NCBI GenBank assembly: GCA_027051265.1
Contig: JALTZH010000037.1
Coordinates: 1-5,806, forward strand
Direction: 5' to 3'
Source of the DNA: an archaeon
GTDB taxonomy: Archaea; Hydrothermarchaeota; Hydrothermarchaeia; JALTZZ01; JALUTC01
Length of the DNA stretch: 5,806 nucleotides
Shown here: positions 1-5,299 of the stretch, in pieces
Numbering within the stretch: position 1 is the stretch's first letter
Layout: each line of letters opens with the position of its first letter
Made by a program: the position numbers and the translations under genes
Notes under the pieces: model-generated
Told to the model about the DNA's origin: nothing
Databases searched by the model: none
The model's input: only the letters and a program-made list of their open reading frames with translations

Positions 1-260
1 GGATAACATTCTCATAACTTTAATTCTTCTCGAACCAATATGAAATTCTTTTGCAGTTTTCATAAGCTTCAGAAAAAAGTTTATATGATCTTTTATATCT
101 ATTAGAATTTTTTTCTCCGTTCTCTTTTCTCCTCTAAGTTTTTTAATATCTTCAAGCGTAATTTTTGATTCTATTAATCTGCAGTATTCTTCCAAAGCTT
201 CTTTAAAGGTTTTAGAATTCCTCTCTCATATATTGCTTTAGCCCAAAACCTACATACCCT
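1..260 (-). pseudogene. Truncated, probably frameshifted gene of unknown function
   Basis: On the minus strand one frame is open from 225 down to the window edge, 75 codons without a stop. The translation is rich in Lys, Glu, Ile and Leu and looks like a helical soluble protein (for example KTFKEALEEYCRLIESK, then KKLRGEKRTEKK). No ATG opens it: the frame is closed by TGA at 226-228, and the first in-frame start-like codon is TTG at 195-193. A second minus frame is open from 260 to 177 and reads RFWAKAIYERG just before the junction. Removing one GA unit from the GAGAGAG run near 222-228 would join them as YERNSKTFKEAL. I read this as a gene broken by a dinucleotide slip, with its 3' part outside the window. 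A short gene starting at TTG 195 is the alternative. I do not recognise the family; a helical core-binding domain of an archaeal tyrosine recombinase crossed my mind, but no catalytic residues are in view. Confidence 0.35.
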
Positions 261-496
261 TTATGAAATAGATAATAATGATAATATTTTTTCTCACAGC
301 TGTGAAGGTTTACAATTTAATTATAAATCTATTCCATAATTTCGCACCTTTATAATAAGAACTTCACGATTTTAAAATCTATTAAATAGAGGTGAAAATC
401 TCAAATCTAAAAACGTCAATTGTTTTATCTTAGATTTCTTCTCGCCCTTATTTTTGTCAAAGTTACTTGTAACAGCTCTTCACATTTATTTTTTTT
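261..496. other. Gene-poor spacer with small palindromes
   Basis: No start-to-stop reading frame of credible length is present on either strand. The stretch holds a perfect 12-bp palindrome TCACAGCTGTGA (294-305), an AT palindrome GATTTTAAAATC (368-379), a bulged hairpin (403-437) and an inverted repeat GTTAC-TT-GTAAC (462-473). Several short minus-strand frames have gene-like residues (for example FDKNKGEKKSKIKQ, about 458-417) but are interrupted by stops. They may be further decayed coding sequence upstream of the left-edge gene. No tRNA, rRNA or CRISPR signature is visible. Confidence 0.5.
367..437 (+). promoter_or_regulatory. TATA-like element followed by a bulged hairpin
   Basis: The TTTTAAAA core at 370-377 resembles an archaeal TATA box and would place a transcription start near 400. 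A hairpin begins at 403. AAATCTAA (403-410) pairs with TTAGATTT (430-437), and after a 4-nt bulge (426-429) AAAC (411-414) pairs with GTTT (422-425), leaving a 7-nt loop. A T5 run follows at 451-455. The arrangement could be a short RNA or a structured leader. In DNA this AT-rich it could also be chance. Confidence 0.2.
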
Positions 497-646
497 ATGA
501 ATTTTTTTATGAAAAACGATAAAAAAACATTTAATAGTACAAACGATGAACTCCTTCAAAAGATTGAGAGTTTAGATAAAAAGCTTGAAGAGCTGAATTA
601 TAAATTAAAATATATATTAGTTTGCATGAAATATTGGATTAGATGA
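497..646 (+). CDS. Small coiled-coil protein, 49 aa, function unknown
   Basis: The frame runs from ATG 497 to TGA 644-646 and encodes a 49-residue protein. The N-terminus is polar (Lys, Asp, Asn, Thr). From residue 19 to 40 the hydrophobic residues L19, I23, L26, L30, L33, L37 and I40 fall in an exact 4-3 alternation, the a/d positions of three heptads, which is a strong coiled-coil pattern. The tail is short and aromatic-basic (CMKYWIR). An in-frame ATG at 509 is an alternative start (45 aa). It has an AT-rich TATA-like stretch (about 484-492) at leaderless spacing, and neither ATG has a Shine-Dalgarno sequence. The gene converges on tiaS and the two 3' ends overlap by 8 bp (639-646). The rest of the frame is not antisense to any other gene, so it is not a shadow. 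No family was recognised. Dimerisation is inferred from the heptads. Confidence 0.5.
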   Translation: MNFFMKNDKKTFNSTNDELLQKIESLDKKLEELNYKLKYILVCMKYWIR

Positions 647-1880
647 TATCCAAAATTATAGGTTTGGAAAGATGTCTCATTGCAGATGGCGGGACTTGAT
701 AAACCTTTTCTTCTATCCTCCTATCTATTAGTACAGGAACTTTCTCTTTTGAAAAAGTTTTACACTTTCTACATCTATAACCTTTTCCTCTACCAATTGA
801 TTCCATCTTTTTATTACATATAGGACATCTTGGATTTTCTAACTTGTATCTGTTTAATTTTAAAATCTCTATTTTTTCAAGATTTATCGTATTTGGATAT
901 GATTTAACACTTCCATAGGCTATTATTTCATCATTAGCTCTGAGTTCCTTTATTATTTTTCTAAAACTTTTGGTTGGTTCATATGCTGCTAAGTATATCA
1001 CATCGTATCCATCCGTAGCTTTTACAATAATATGTCCTCCTTGTATAATTTTGGGATTATCAATAATCTTTAATCTTATTTTAACAGAGGAATAAGGTTT
1101 TATATCTTTTATTCTAGATATTTCTAGGTAATGGGAATCCGTTGCTTGATTTGTTTTGTAGATCATTATTCGTTCTATTTCTTCATAACTTATTATCATC
1201 TCAGATGCTAGCTTAAGGATCTCTGGATTAACCCCTCTTATTCCATAAAGGATAGGGCATGGAGTATGAGGCGTTATCAAAACCCTATCATTCTCGTAAT
1301 CGTAGTTGTTAAAAGTAAACGGGAACGTTTTTTTATCCATCATAATAACAGATTTCCTATCTATTTTTCTTGGTTTTCCCCAGTTTTCTTCCTTTCTATA
1401 TGCTATTAATTCAAAGGTTTTATTTCTTAAATCCGCTCCTATAGCTGCTAAAGCTCCGATTATACCTCGTCCGTTTTTAATTTTATAATAGAGAACATTA
1501 TGTTTTTTCAATAAAAATTCTGCATAAGAAATTTCAACAACCTCTCTCAAAGCTTTGTAATAAAAATCTACAAAATCTTTTGGTATATCATCTCCTTCAT
1601 ATATTACGATACCAGGATTTGTGTTTATATCTTCGATTCTTGAATATCTTTTAACAATTTCAAGAGTTACATCTTTAACATAATTCAAACAACCATTATC
1701 CAAAACTAAGCATATCGCAGCGTTTCCTCTAGTTTTATATGGAATATTCGGGTTTAATCTTATCAATCTCGCTTCTATTACATCATACCTTTTTGAGAGT
1801 TTCTCGTACAATAAAGCGGCTATGTATGTTGTGCACATTCCTTTATTTGAATCCGTATCATCTATTCCTATAAAAATCAT
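639..1880 (-). CDS. tiaS: tRNA(Ile2) 2-agmatinylcytidine synthetase TiaS
   Basis: TiaS uses ATP and agmatine to convert C34 of the CAU-anticodon tRNA-Ile to 2-agmatinylcytidine (agmatidine), so that the tRNA reads AUA and not AUG. The 413-aa length fits the archaeal family (about 420). In order one sees: N-terminal GIDDTD (5-10) and GMCTT (14-18), whose Thr17/Thr18 pair matches the autophosphorylated Thr18 of the Archaeoglobus fulgidus enzyme; IPYKTRGNAA (46-55); GRGIIGALAAIGA (137-149); PHTPCPILYGIRG (204-216); and TNQATDSH (243-250). An OB-fold region follows (about 262-342), then a zinc ribbon with C352, C355, C370 and C373, and the conserved tail VPPSAMRHLSKP (396-407). All hallmark residues are intact. 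The ATG at 1880 lies just before the conserved GIDDTD strand and has no Shine-Dalgarno, so a leaderless or very short-leader mRNA is likely. The gene diverges from rpl11 and converges on a small ORF. Confidence 0.97.
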   Translation of the reverse strand: MIFIGIDDTDSNKGMCTTYIAALLYEKLSKRYDVIEARLIRLNPNIPYKTRGNAAICLVLDNGCLNYVKDVTLEIVKRYSRIEDINTNPGIVIYEGDDIPKDFVDFYYKALREVVEISYAEFLLKKHNVLYYKIKNGRGIIGALAAIGADLRNKTFELIAYRKEENWGKPRKIDRKSVIMMDKKTFPFTFNNYDYENDRVLITPHTPCPILYGIRGVNPEILKLASEMIISYEEIERIMIYKTNQATDSHYLEISRIKDIKPYSSVKIRLKIIDNPKIIQGGHIIVKATDGYDVIYLAAYEPTKSFRKIIKELRANDEIIAYGSVKSYPNTINLEKIEILKLNRYKLENPRCPICNKKMESIGRGKGYRCRKCKTFSKEKVPVLIDRRIEEKVYQVPPSAMRHLSKPIILDII

Positions 1881-1936
1881 AAAGAAAAAAACTTGATTAA
1901 CATCGTTTCAATTTATTTTATTTTTTTTATTAAAAT
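1881..1936. promoter_or_regulatory. Divergent promoter region between tiaS and rpl11
   Basis: This 56-bp AT-rich gap must carry the promoters for both tiaS (leftward) and the ribosomal operon (rightward), unless one lies inside a gene. Neither start codon has a Shine-Dalgarno sequence in front of it, which fits leaderless transcripts. The TTTATTTTA stretch at 1912-1920 is the best TATA-like candidate for rpl11. It sits slightly close to the ATG at 1937. No leftward TATA box stands out. Confidence 0.45.
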
Positions 1937-2416
1937 ATGGCAAAAGCAGTAATTGAAGCATTGGTAGAAGGAGGTAACGTATCTCCAGGACCACCACTTG
2001 GACCTCAACTCGGTCCATATAAAGTTAACGTATCTGAAGTTGTAAGAAAGATAAATGAAAAGACAAAAGAATATAAAGGATTAATGGTTCCTGTTAGAAT
2101 AATAATCGATTTAGATACGAGAAAGTTTGAAATAGAAGTTAAAACACCACCTACTTCTCAACTTATACTTAGAGAACTCGGATTAGAAAAAGGATCGGAA
2201 AAAGCAAAGCATAAGATTGTTGGAAACATAACTCTCGAACAAGTAATAAAAATTGCAAGAATAAAAAGAAAACAAAGTTTAGCAAAAAATCTAAAAGGTG
2301 TAGTTAAAGAAGTTCTTGGTACTTGCGTCTCTATGGGAATAACCGTGGAAAACAAGGATCCAAGAATTGTTCAAAAAGAGATCGATGAAGGCAAATATAA
2401 TATACCGGAGGAATAA
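1937..2416 (+). CDS. rpl11: Large ribosomal subunit protein uL11
   Basis: L11 binds the GTPase-associated region of 23S rRNA at the base of the stalk and helps organise the factor-binding site. The 159-aa length is normal for archaea. The N-terminal domain carries the proline-rich motif [16 protein letters not shown] (17-32). The C-terminal rRNA-binding domain (about 73-150) ends with [16 protein letters not shown] (128-143), the conserved L11 signature. The ATG at 1937 gives the expected [13 protein letters not shown] start and has no Shine-Dalgarno, consistent with its being first in the operon and leaderless. Ten of its 16 isoleucine codons are ATA. The stop lies two bases before the rpl1 ATG, so translation is probably coupled. 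nusG, often found just upstream of rpl11 in archaea, is absent here; tiaS takes that place on the other strand. Confidence 0.98.
   Translation: MAKAVIEALVEGGNVSPGPPLGPQLGPYKVNVSEVVRKINEKTKEYKGLMVPVRIIIDLDTRKFEIEVKTPPTSQLILRELGLEKGSEKAKHKIVGNITLEQVIKIARIKRKQSLAKNLKGVVKEVLGTCVSMGITVENKDPRIVQKEIDEGKYNIPEE
2407..2411 (+). promoter_or_regulatory. Ribosome binding site of rpl1
   Basis: GGAGG lies inside the last codons of rpl11, seven bases before the ATG at 2419. It fixes that ATG as the rpl1 start and supports coupled translation. Confidence 0.85.
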
Positions 2417-2418
2417 CG

Positions 2419-3063
2419 ATGAATAAAGAAGGAATAATTAAAGCAATAAAAGAAGCAAAGGAAAAGAGCAAGAAAAGAAACTTTGTACAAACCGTTGAGT
2501 TGATAATACATCTACGTGATATTGACTTAAAGCGTCCTGAAAATAGAATAATCGAGGAAATTGAACTCCCTTACGGAAAAGGTAAAGATTCAAAAGTTGC
2601 ATTATTTGCTGATGGTGAACTAGCAATAAAATCGAAGGGTATTGTTGATAGAGTAATAACGAAGAGTGAAATGCTTGAAATTGCAAAAAACAAAAGAGAA
2701 ATTAGGAAGCTTGCAAAAGGATATGATTTCTTCATAGCACAAGCGGATCTCATGCCCATTATAGGAAGACATTACGGACAATTCCTGGGACCAAGAGCAA
2801 AAATGCCTAAAGTTGTACCTCCTAACGCTGATATTAAACCACTAGTTGAAAAACTGAGAAAATCTGTTAGAATAAAAGTTAAAGATCAACCTTTGTTACA
2901 AATACCTATAGGTAGTGAAAATATGGAAGAAGAAAAAATTGCTGAGAATATATTGCATGTTTTAAGATATCTCGAACAAAAATTAGAGCGAGGATTATAT
3001 CACGTTGAAAATATGTATGTTAAACTAACAATGGGCCCGGCTGTTCAAGTTAGATGGAAATAG
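2419..3063 (+). CDS. rpl1: Large ribosomal subunit protein uL1
   Basis: L1 forms the mobile L1 protuberance that interacts with E-site tRNA. The 214-aa length is typical of archaeal L1. Family features in order are KKRNFVQTVEL (18-28, first strand of domain I), RPENRIIEEIELPYGKGK (39-56), the YDFFIAQADLMPIIGRHYG stretch (102-120) leading to FLGPRAKMPK (122-131), and the C-terminal TMGPAVQVRW (204-213). The usual GPRGKMP reads GPRAKMP here, a mild Gly-to-Ala change. In Methanococcus vannielii, L1 represses its own L1-L10-L12 operon by binding mRNA near the start of its gene. The same feedback is plausible here, but I could not identify the binding site by eye. The gene starts two bases after rpl11 and is followed closely by rpl10. 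Confidence 0.98.
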   Translation: MNKEGIIKAIKEAKEKSKKRNFVQTVELIIHLRDIDLKRPENRIIEEIELPYGKGKDSKVALFADGELAIKSKGIVDRVITKSEMLEIAKNKREIRKLAKGYDFFIAQADLMPIIGRHYGQFLGPRAKMPKVVPPNADIKPLVEKLRKSVRIKVKDQPLLQIPIGSENMEEEKIAENILHVLRYLEQKLERGLYHVENMYVKLTMGPAVQVRWK

Positions 3064-3067
3064 AGGT
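3063..3067 (+). promoter_or_regulatory. Ribosome binding site of rpl10
   Basis: GAGGT overlaps the last base of the rpl1 stop codon and sits eight bases before the ATG at 3076. This spacing favours that ATG over the out-of-frame ATG at 3071. Confidence 0.75.
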
Positions 3068-3075
3068 CGAATGAT

Positions 3076-4074
3076 ATGGTTGCCAAATGGAAATATGAGG
3101 TTGTTGAAAATCTGAAAAAGTTGATCGAATCATATAAGACTATCGCAATAATAAATATAGATAAAGTTCCAACAAGATTACTTCAAGAGTTTCGTGAAAA
3201 ATACAGAGGTAAAATTTTAATGAAAGTTGCTAAATCTTCTTTAATTGAAATAGCTCTGGATAAAGTTAAAAGAAATGGTAAGTTAAAAATGCTAAAAAAT
3301 TATCTAAATGGTCAGGTTGCGTTATTGTTTACGAATGAAATCGATGCTATAAATCTGTATAAAATTGTTGAATCAGTAAAGGCAAGAGAATTTATAAGAG
3401 GTGGAAGAATAACTCCTGTTGATATAGTGATACCGAAAGGTGATTTACCAATACCTCCAGGACCACTTATGGCTGAGATTCAAGCAGCTGGAATTCCAGT
3501 AATTACAATAAGAGGAAAAGTTACTCTACGAGAAGATTATGTCGTTGCTAGAAAGGGAGAACGTGTTCCTGTAAATATTGCAAACATATTGAGAAAACTT
3601 GATATAAAACCTATAGAGGTCGGCTTAAAATTATTAGCTGTATATGAGGATGGATATATTTATACACCAGATGTTCTAAGAATAGATGTCGAACATCTTA
3701 AAAACGAGATATTGGATGCATATAATAAAGCGTTGACGCTAGCCGTTGAAACGTGCTATCCAACCAAGCAATCGTTGGAAATGTTACTTAGAAAAATCTA
3801 TAATCAAGCTAAGTTATTAGCATTAGAAATATGTTACATAGATAAAGATACAATACGTGATTTGTTATCGAAAGCATTTCTACAAGCAATATCTTTAATA
3901 AATGTGTTGCCTGAAAATGTATTAGATGAAAAAACGATCAAATTTAGAACTAAAAAGGTAGAAAAAGAAGAGAAAAAGAAGGAAAAGGTAGAAAAGAAGG
4001 AGGAAAAACCTAAAGAAGAAGAGAAATCCGAGGAAGAAGAAGCAACAGCAGGATTGGCATCGTTATTTGGATGA
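3076..4074 (+). CDS. rpl10: Large ribosomal subunit protein uL10 (P0), stalk base
   Basis: L10/P0 anchors the L12 dimers to 23S rRNA and forms the stalk base. The 332-aa length matches archaeal P0. The N-terminal rRNA-binding domain is residues 1 to about 105 (KWKYEVVENLKKLIESY; VAKSSL at 51-56). The archaeal/eukaryotic insertion domain follows, with IPPGPLMAEIQAAGIP (126-141), then the return to domain I with IKPIEVGLKLLAVYEDG. The helical spine has three repeats, near 206-230, 233-256 and 259-283, the expected docking helices for three L12 dimers. A Lys/Glu-rich linker (about 293-322) leads to the tail ATAGLASLFG, which contacts translation factors and resembles the L12 tail. It lies 12 bp after rpl1 in the same operon. 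Confidence 0.97.
   Translation: MVAKWKYEVVENLKKLIESYKTIAIINIDKVPTRLLQEFREKYRGKILMKVAKSSLIEIALDKVKRNGKLKMLKNYLNGQVALLFTNEIDAINLYKIVESVKAREFIRGGRITPVDIVIPKGDLPIPPGPLMAEIQAAGIPVITIRGKVTLREDYVVARKGERVPVNIANILRKLDIKPIEVGLKLLAVYEDGYIYTPDVLRIDVEHLKNEILDAYNKALTLAVETCYPTKQSLEMLLRKIYNQAKLLALEICYIDKDTIRDLLSKAFLQAISLINVLPENVLDEKTIKFRTKKVEKEEKKKEKVEKKEEKPKEEEKSEEEEATAGLASLFG
3991..4019 (+). repeat. Repeat unit in the rpl10 tail (partner in rpl12)
   Basis: This stretch matches 4357-4385 at 28 of 29 bases, in the same reading frame. It encodes the block [10 protein letters not shown] (L10 residues 306-315; L12 residues 77-86). Confidence 0.75.
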
Positions 4075-4128
4075 GCAATTTAATTTTTTAAATTTTTTTA
4101 AATTTGTTTTTATTTAAGGTGAAAGTTT
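4075..4128 (+). promoter_or_regulatory. rpl10-rpl12 spacer with ribosome binding site and possible internal promoter
   Basis: AAGGTGA at 4116-4122 is a good Shine-Dalgarno, six bases before the rpl12 ATG. Upstream are two TATA-like stretches (about 4083-4093 and 4093-4104) within long T runs. The first would place a transcription start near 4113-4117, just ahead of the Shine-Dalgarno. An extra promoter for rpl12 would fit the need for several L12 copies per ribosome. The T runs could equally cause partial termination after rpl10. The ribosome binding site is solid; the promoter is inference. Confidence 0.5.
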
Positions 4129-4455
4129 ATGGAGTATATTTATGCTGCTATGTTATTACATTCGGCTGGAAAAGAAATTAATGAAGAAAATTTGAAAAAA
4201 ATATTGGAAGCAGCAGATATAAGTGTTGATGAAGCTAGAATAAAAGTCTTGGTTAGTGCATTAAAAGAGGTCAACATAGATGAAATAATAAAACAAGCTT
4301 CTACAGCACCAGTTGTAGCAACTGCAGCACAACCAGTTACTGAAACAAAAACAGAAGAAAAGAAGGAAGAAAAACCTAAAGAAGAGAAAAAAGAGGAAAA
4401 GAAGGAAGAAGAAGAGGAAGGTGCCGCAGGTCTAGCAGCGCTCTTCGGATTATAA
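4129..4455 (+). CDS. rpl12: Large ribosomal subunit protein P1/L12 (stalk)
   Basis: Archaeal L12 (P1 type) forms dimers that bind the L10 spine and recruit the translation GTPases. The 108-aa length is typical. Residues 1 to about 58 form the helical dimerisation domain, starting with the hallmark [17 protein letters not shown]. An Ala/Pro/Val/Thr hinge (about 59-72) is followed by a Lys/Glu-rich segment (74-97) and the factor-binding tail [10 protein letters not shown] (99-108). The start is fixed by the hallmark N-terminus and a good Shine-Dalgarno. It is the last gene of the stalk operon. The Lys/Glu segment shares a nearly identical DNA block with the rpl10 tail. Confidence 0.98.
   Translation: MEYIYAAMLLHSAGKEINEENLKKILEAADISVDEARIKVLVSALKEVNIDEIIKQASTAPVVATAAQPVTETKTEEKKEEKPKEEKKEEKKEEEEEGAAGLAALFGL
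4357..4385 (+). repeat. Repeat unit in the rpl12 tail (partner in rpl10)
   Basis: This is the second copy of the 29-base block at 3991-4019, with one mismatch (A for G at its twelfth base) and the same reading frame. Confidence 0.75.
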
Positions 4456-4460
4456 ATATA

Positions 4461-4537
4461 CTTTTTATAGATAGATAAAGTTACTCTATATCTCTTTAAA
4501 AGAGATTCAGTAATACTATCAATTTTATAAAAATTGA
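4461..4537 (+). terminator. Probable 3' end of the ribosomal operon with two tandem hairpins
   Basis: A short T5 run (4462-4466) lies just after rpl12. Hairpin 1 pairs ATCTCT (4490-4495) with AGAGAT (4501-4506) and can extend by TTAC (4481-4484) with GTAA (4510-4513) across an internal loop. Hairpin 2 pairs TCAATTTT (4519-4526) with AAAATTGA (4530-4537) around an ATA loop. No long T tract follows hairpin 2, so these are not bacterial-type terminators. They may protect or process the 3' end, while the T run acts as the archaeal stop signal. Confidence 0.4.
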
Positions 4538-4621
4538 ATGGTCTAAGAATAAATACTACTAATTAATATTATTGGTGAGAGTTAAGGTATTTTACTTTTT
4601 TATCAAGAATTGTTTTTATAT
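4538..4621 (+). promoter_or_regulatory. Upstream region of mfnB-cofC
   Basis: This AT-rich stretch should hold the promoter of the cofactor pair. TAATTAATATTATT (4560-4573) is TATA-like and would give a start near 4590 with a leader of about 30 bases. TATTTTACTTTTTTA (4588-4602) would give a leaderless transcript at the ATG at 4622. GGTGAG at 4574-4579 resembles a ribosome binding site but is 42 bases from that ATG, too far to serve it. Confidence 0.35.
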
Positions 4622-5299
4622 ATGAAAATTTTAATAAGCTGTAAGAATTTAGAAGAAGCGTTGATTTTAAATCGTTATAACGTTGATATCATTGATGTAA
4701 AAAATCCTGAAGAGGGATCTCTAGGGGCGTGTTTTCCGTGGATTATAAAAAGTATACGAAACAAAATAAAAGATCGTGAGATATCCGCAACCGTTGGAGA
4801 TCTTGATTTTAAACCCGGTACTTATTCCTTAGCCGCTTATTGTTTAAAGTTATTGGATGTTGACTACATTAAAGCAGGAATGAAGGTAAACAAGAACGAT
4901 GCAGAAAAACTCGTTGAAAATTTAAGAGAGGCAACTAAAGGAAAAAAACTCGTTATATGTGCATACGCCGATTATAAACATTTCGGCTATGTTTCGCCTC
5001 ATGAATTAATCGATATAGCATATGATTATGAAGCGGATGGAATTATGATTGATACTTTAGATAAAAAGAAAGGAAGATTATTCGATAACTTGACAAAAGA
5101 ATATCTGAAGGATATTGTTAAAAGAGCTAGGAAAAAGGATTTACTCATTGCAATTGCTGGTGGTTTAGGTTTGGAGGATGCAGGCGTATTGAAAGAGTTA
5201 AATCCAGATGTTGTTGGGTTTAGAACAGCAGTTTGTGACAAAAGGAATGGAAATATTGTTGAAGAAAAGCTTCTAAAATTAATAAAAGTTTATAAATGA
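4622..5299 (+). CDS. mfnB: (5-formylfuran-3-yl)methyl phosphate synthase (4-HFC-P synthase)
   Basis: MfnB condenses two glyceraldehyde-3-phosphate molecules into 4-(hydroxymethyl)-2-furancarboxaldehyde phosphate, the first furan intermediate of methanofuran. It has a TIM-barrel fold of the former DUF556 family. With the ATG at 4622 the protein is 225 aa, slightly shorter than the usual 235. IDVKNPEEGSLGACFPW (24-40) holds K27, which then carries the same number as the Schiff-base lysine of the Methanocaldococcus jannaschii enzyme. Further family features are SATVGD (55-60), DYIKAG with K84 (81-86), and IDTLDKKKGRLFD with D144 and K148 (143-155), matching the catalytic Asp/Lys pair. IAGGL (178-182) and VVGFRTAVCD (197-206) form the phosphate-binding end. 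A TTG at 4610 would add four residues, but the K27 alignment favours the ATG. The stop overlaps the cofC start, so the two are probably co-translated. Confidence 0.95.
   Translation: MKILISCKNLEEALILNRYNVDIIDVKNPEEGSLGACFPWIIKSIRNKIKDREISATVGDLDFKPGTYSLAAYCLKLLDVDYIKAGMKVNKNDAEKLVENLREATKGKKLVICAYADYKHFGYVSPHELIDIAYDYEADGIMIDTLDKKKGRLFDNLTKEYLKDIVKRARKKDLLIAIAGGLGLEDAGVLKELNPDVVGFRTAVCDKRNGNIVEEKLLKLIKVYK

Noticed and set aside
325-383. 9-bp direct repeat AAATCTATT (325-333 and 375-383)
   Set aside because: Too short and too AT-rich to mean a target-site duplication or a regulatory array.
392-433. 13-codon GTG frame after an AGAGGTG sequence
   Set aside because: The Shine-Dalgarno-like bases overlap the start codon itself and the peptide is tiny.
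229-496. Possible tRNA, C/D box RNA or CRISPR array in the spacer
   Set aside because: No T-loop motif, no RTGATGA/CTGA box pair and no regular repeat-spacer pattern seen.
1306-1488. 60-codon plus-strand frame inside tiaS
   Set aside because: Antisense to the conserved tiaS core; no ribosome binding site and no recognisable protein.
1877-1903. 8-codon upstream ORF (MLIKFFSL) ending over the tiaS ATG
   Set aside because: It would need a leader that the likely leaderless tiaS transcript may not have; length and composition are compatible with chance.
2158-2759. Several minus-strand frames of 62-82 codons under rpl11 and rpl1
   Set aside because: Shadows of A-rich ribosomal genes; the Phe/Leu/Ser-rich translations are typical of antisense frames.
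4610-4621. TTG start for mfnB four codons upstream
   Set aside because: The ATG at 4622 gives K27 the same number as the family's catalytic lysine, and the extra residues are not supported by homology.
4575-4625. 16-codon GTG frame whose TGA overlaps the mfnB ATG
   Set aside because: Tempting as a coupled leader peptide, but it is short, has no good ribosome binding site, and such overlaps arise easily in AT-rich DNA.
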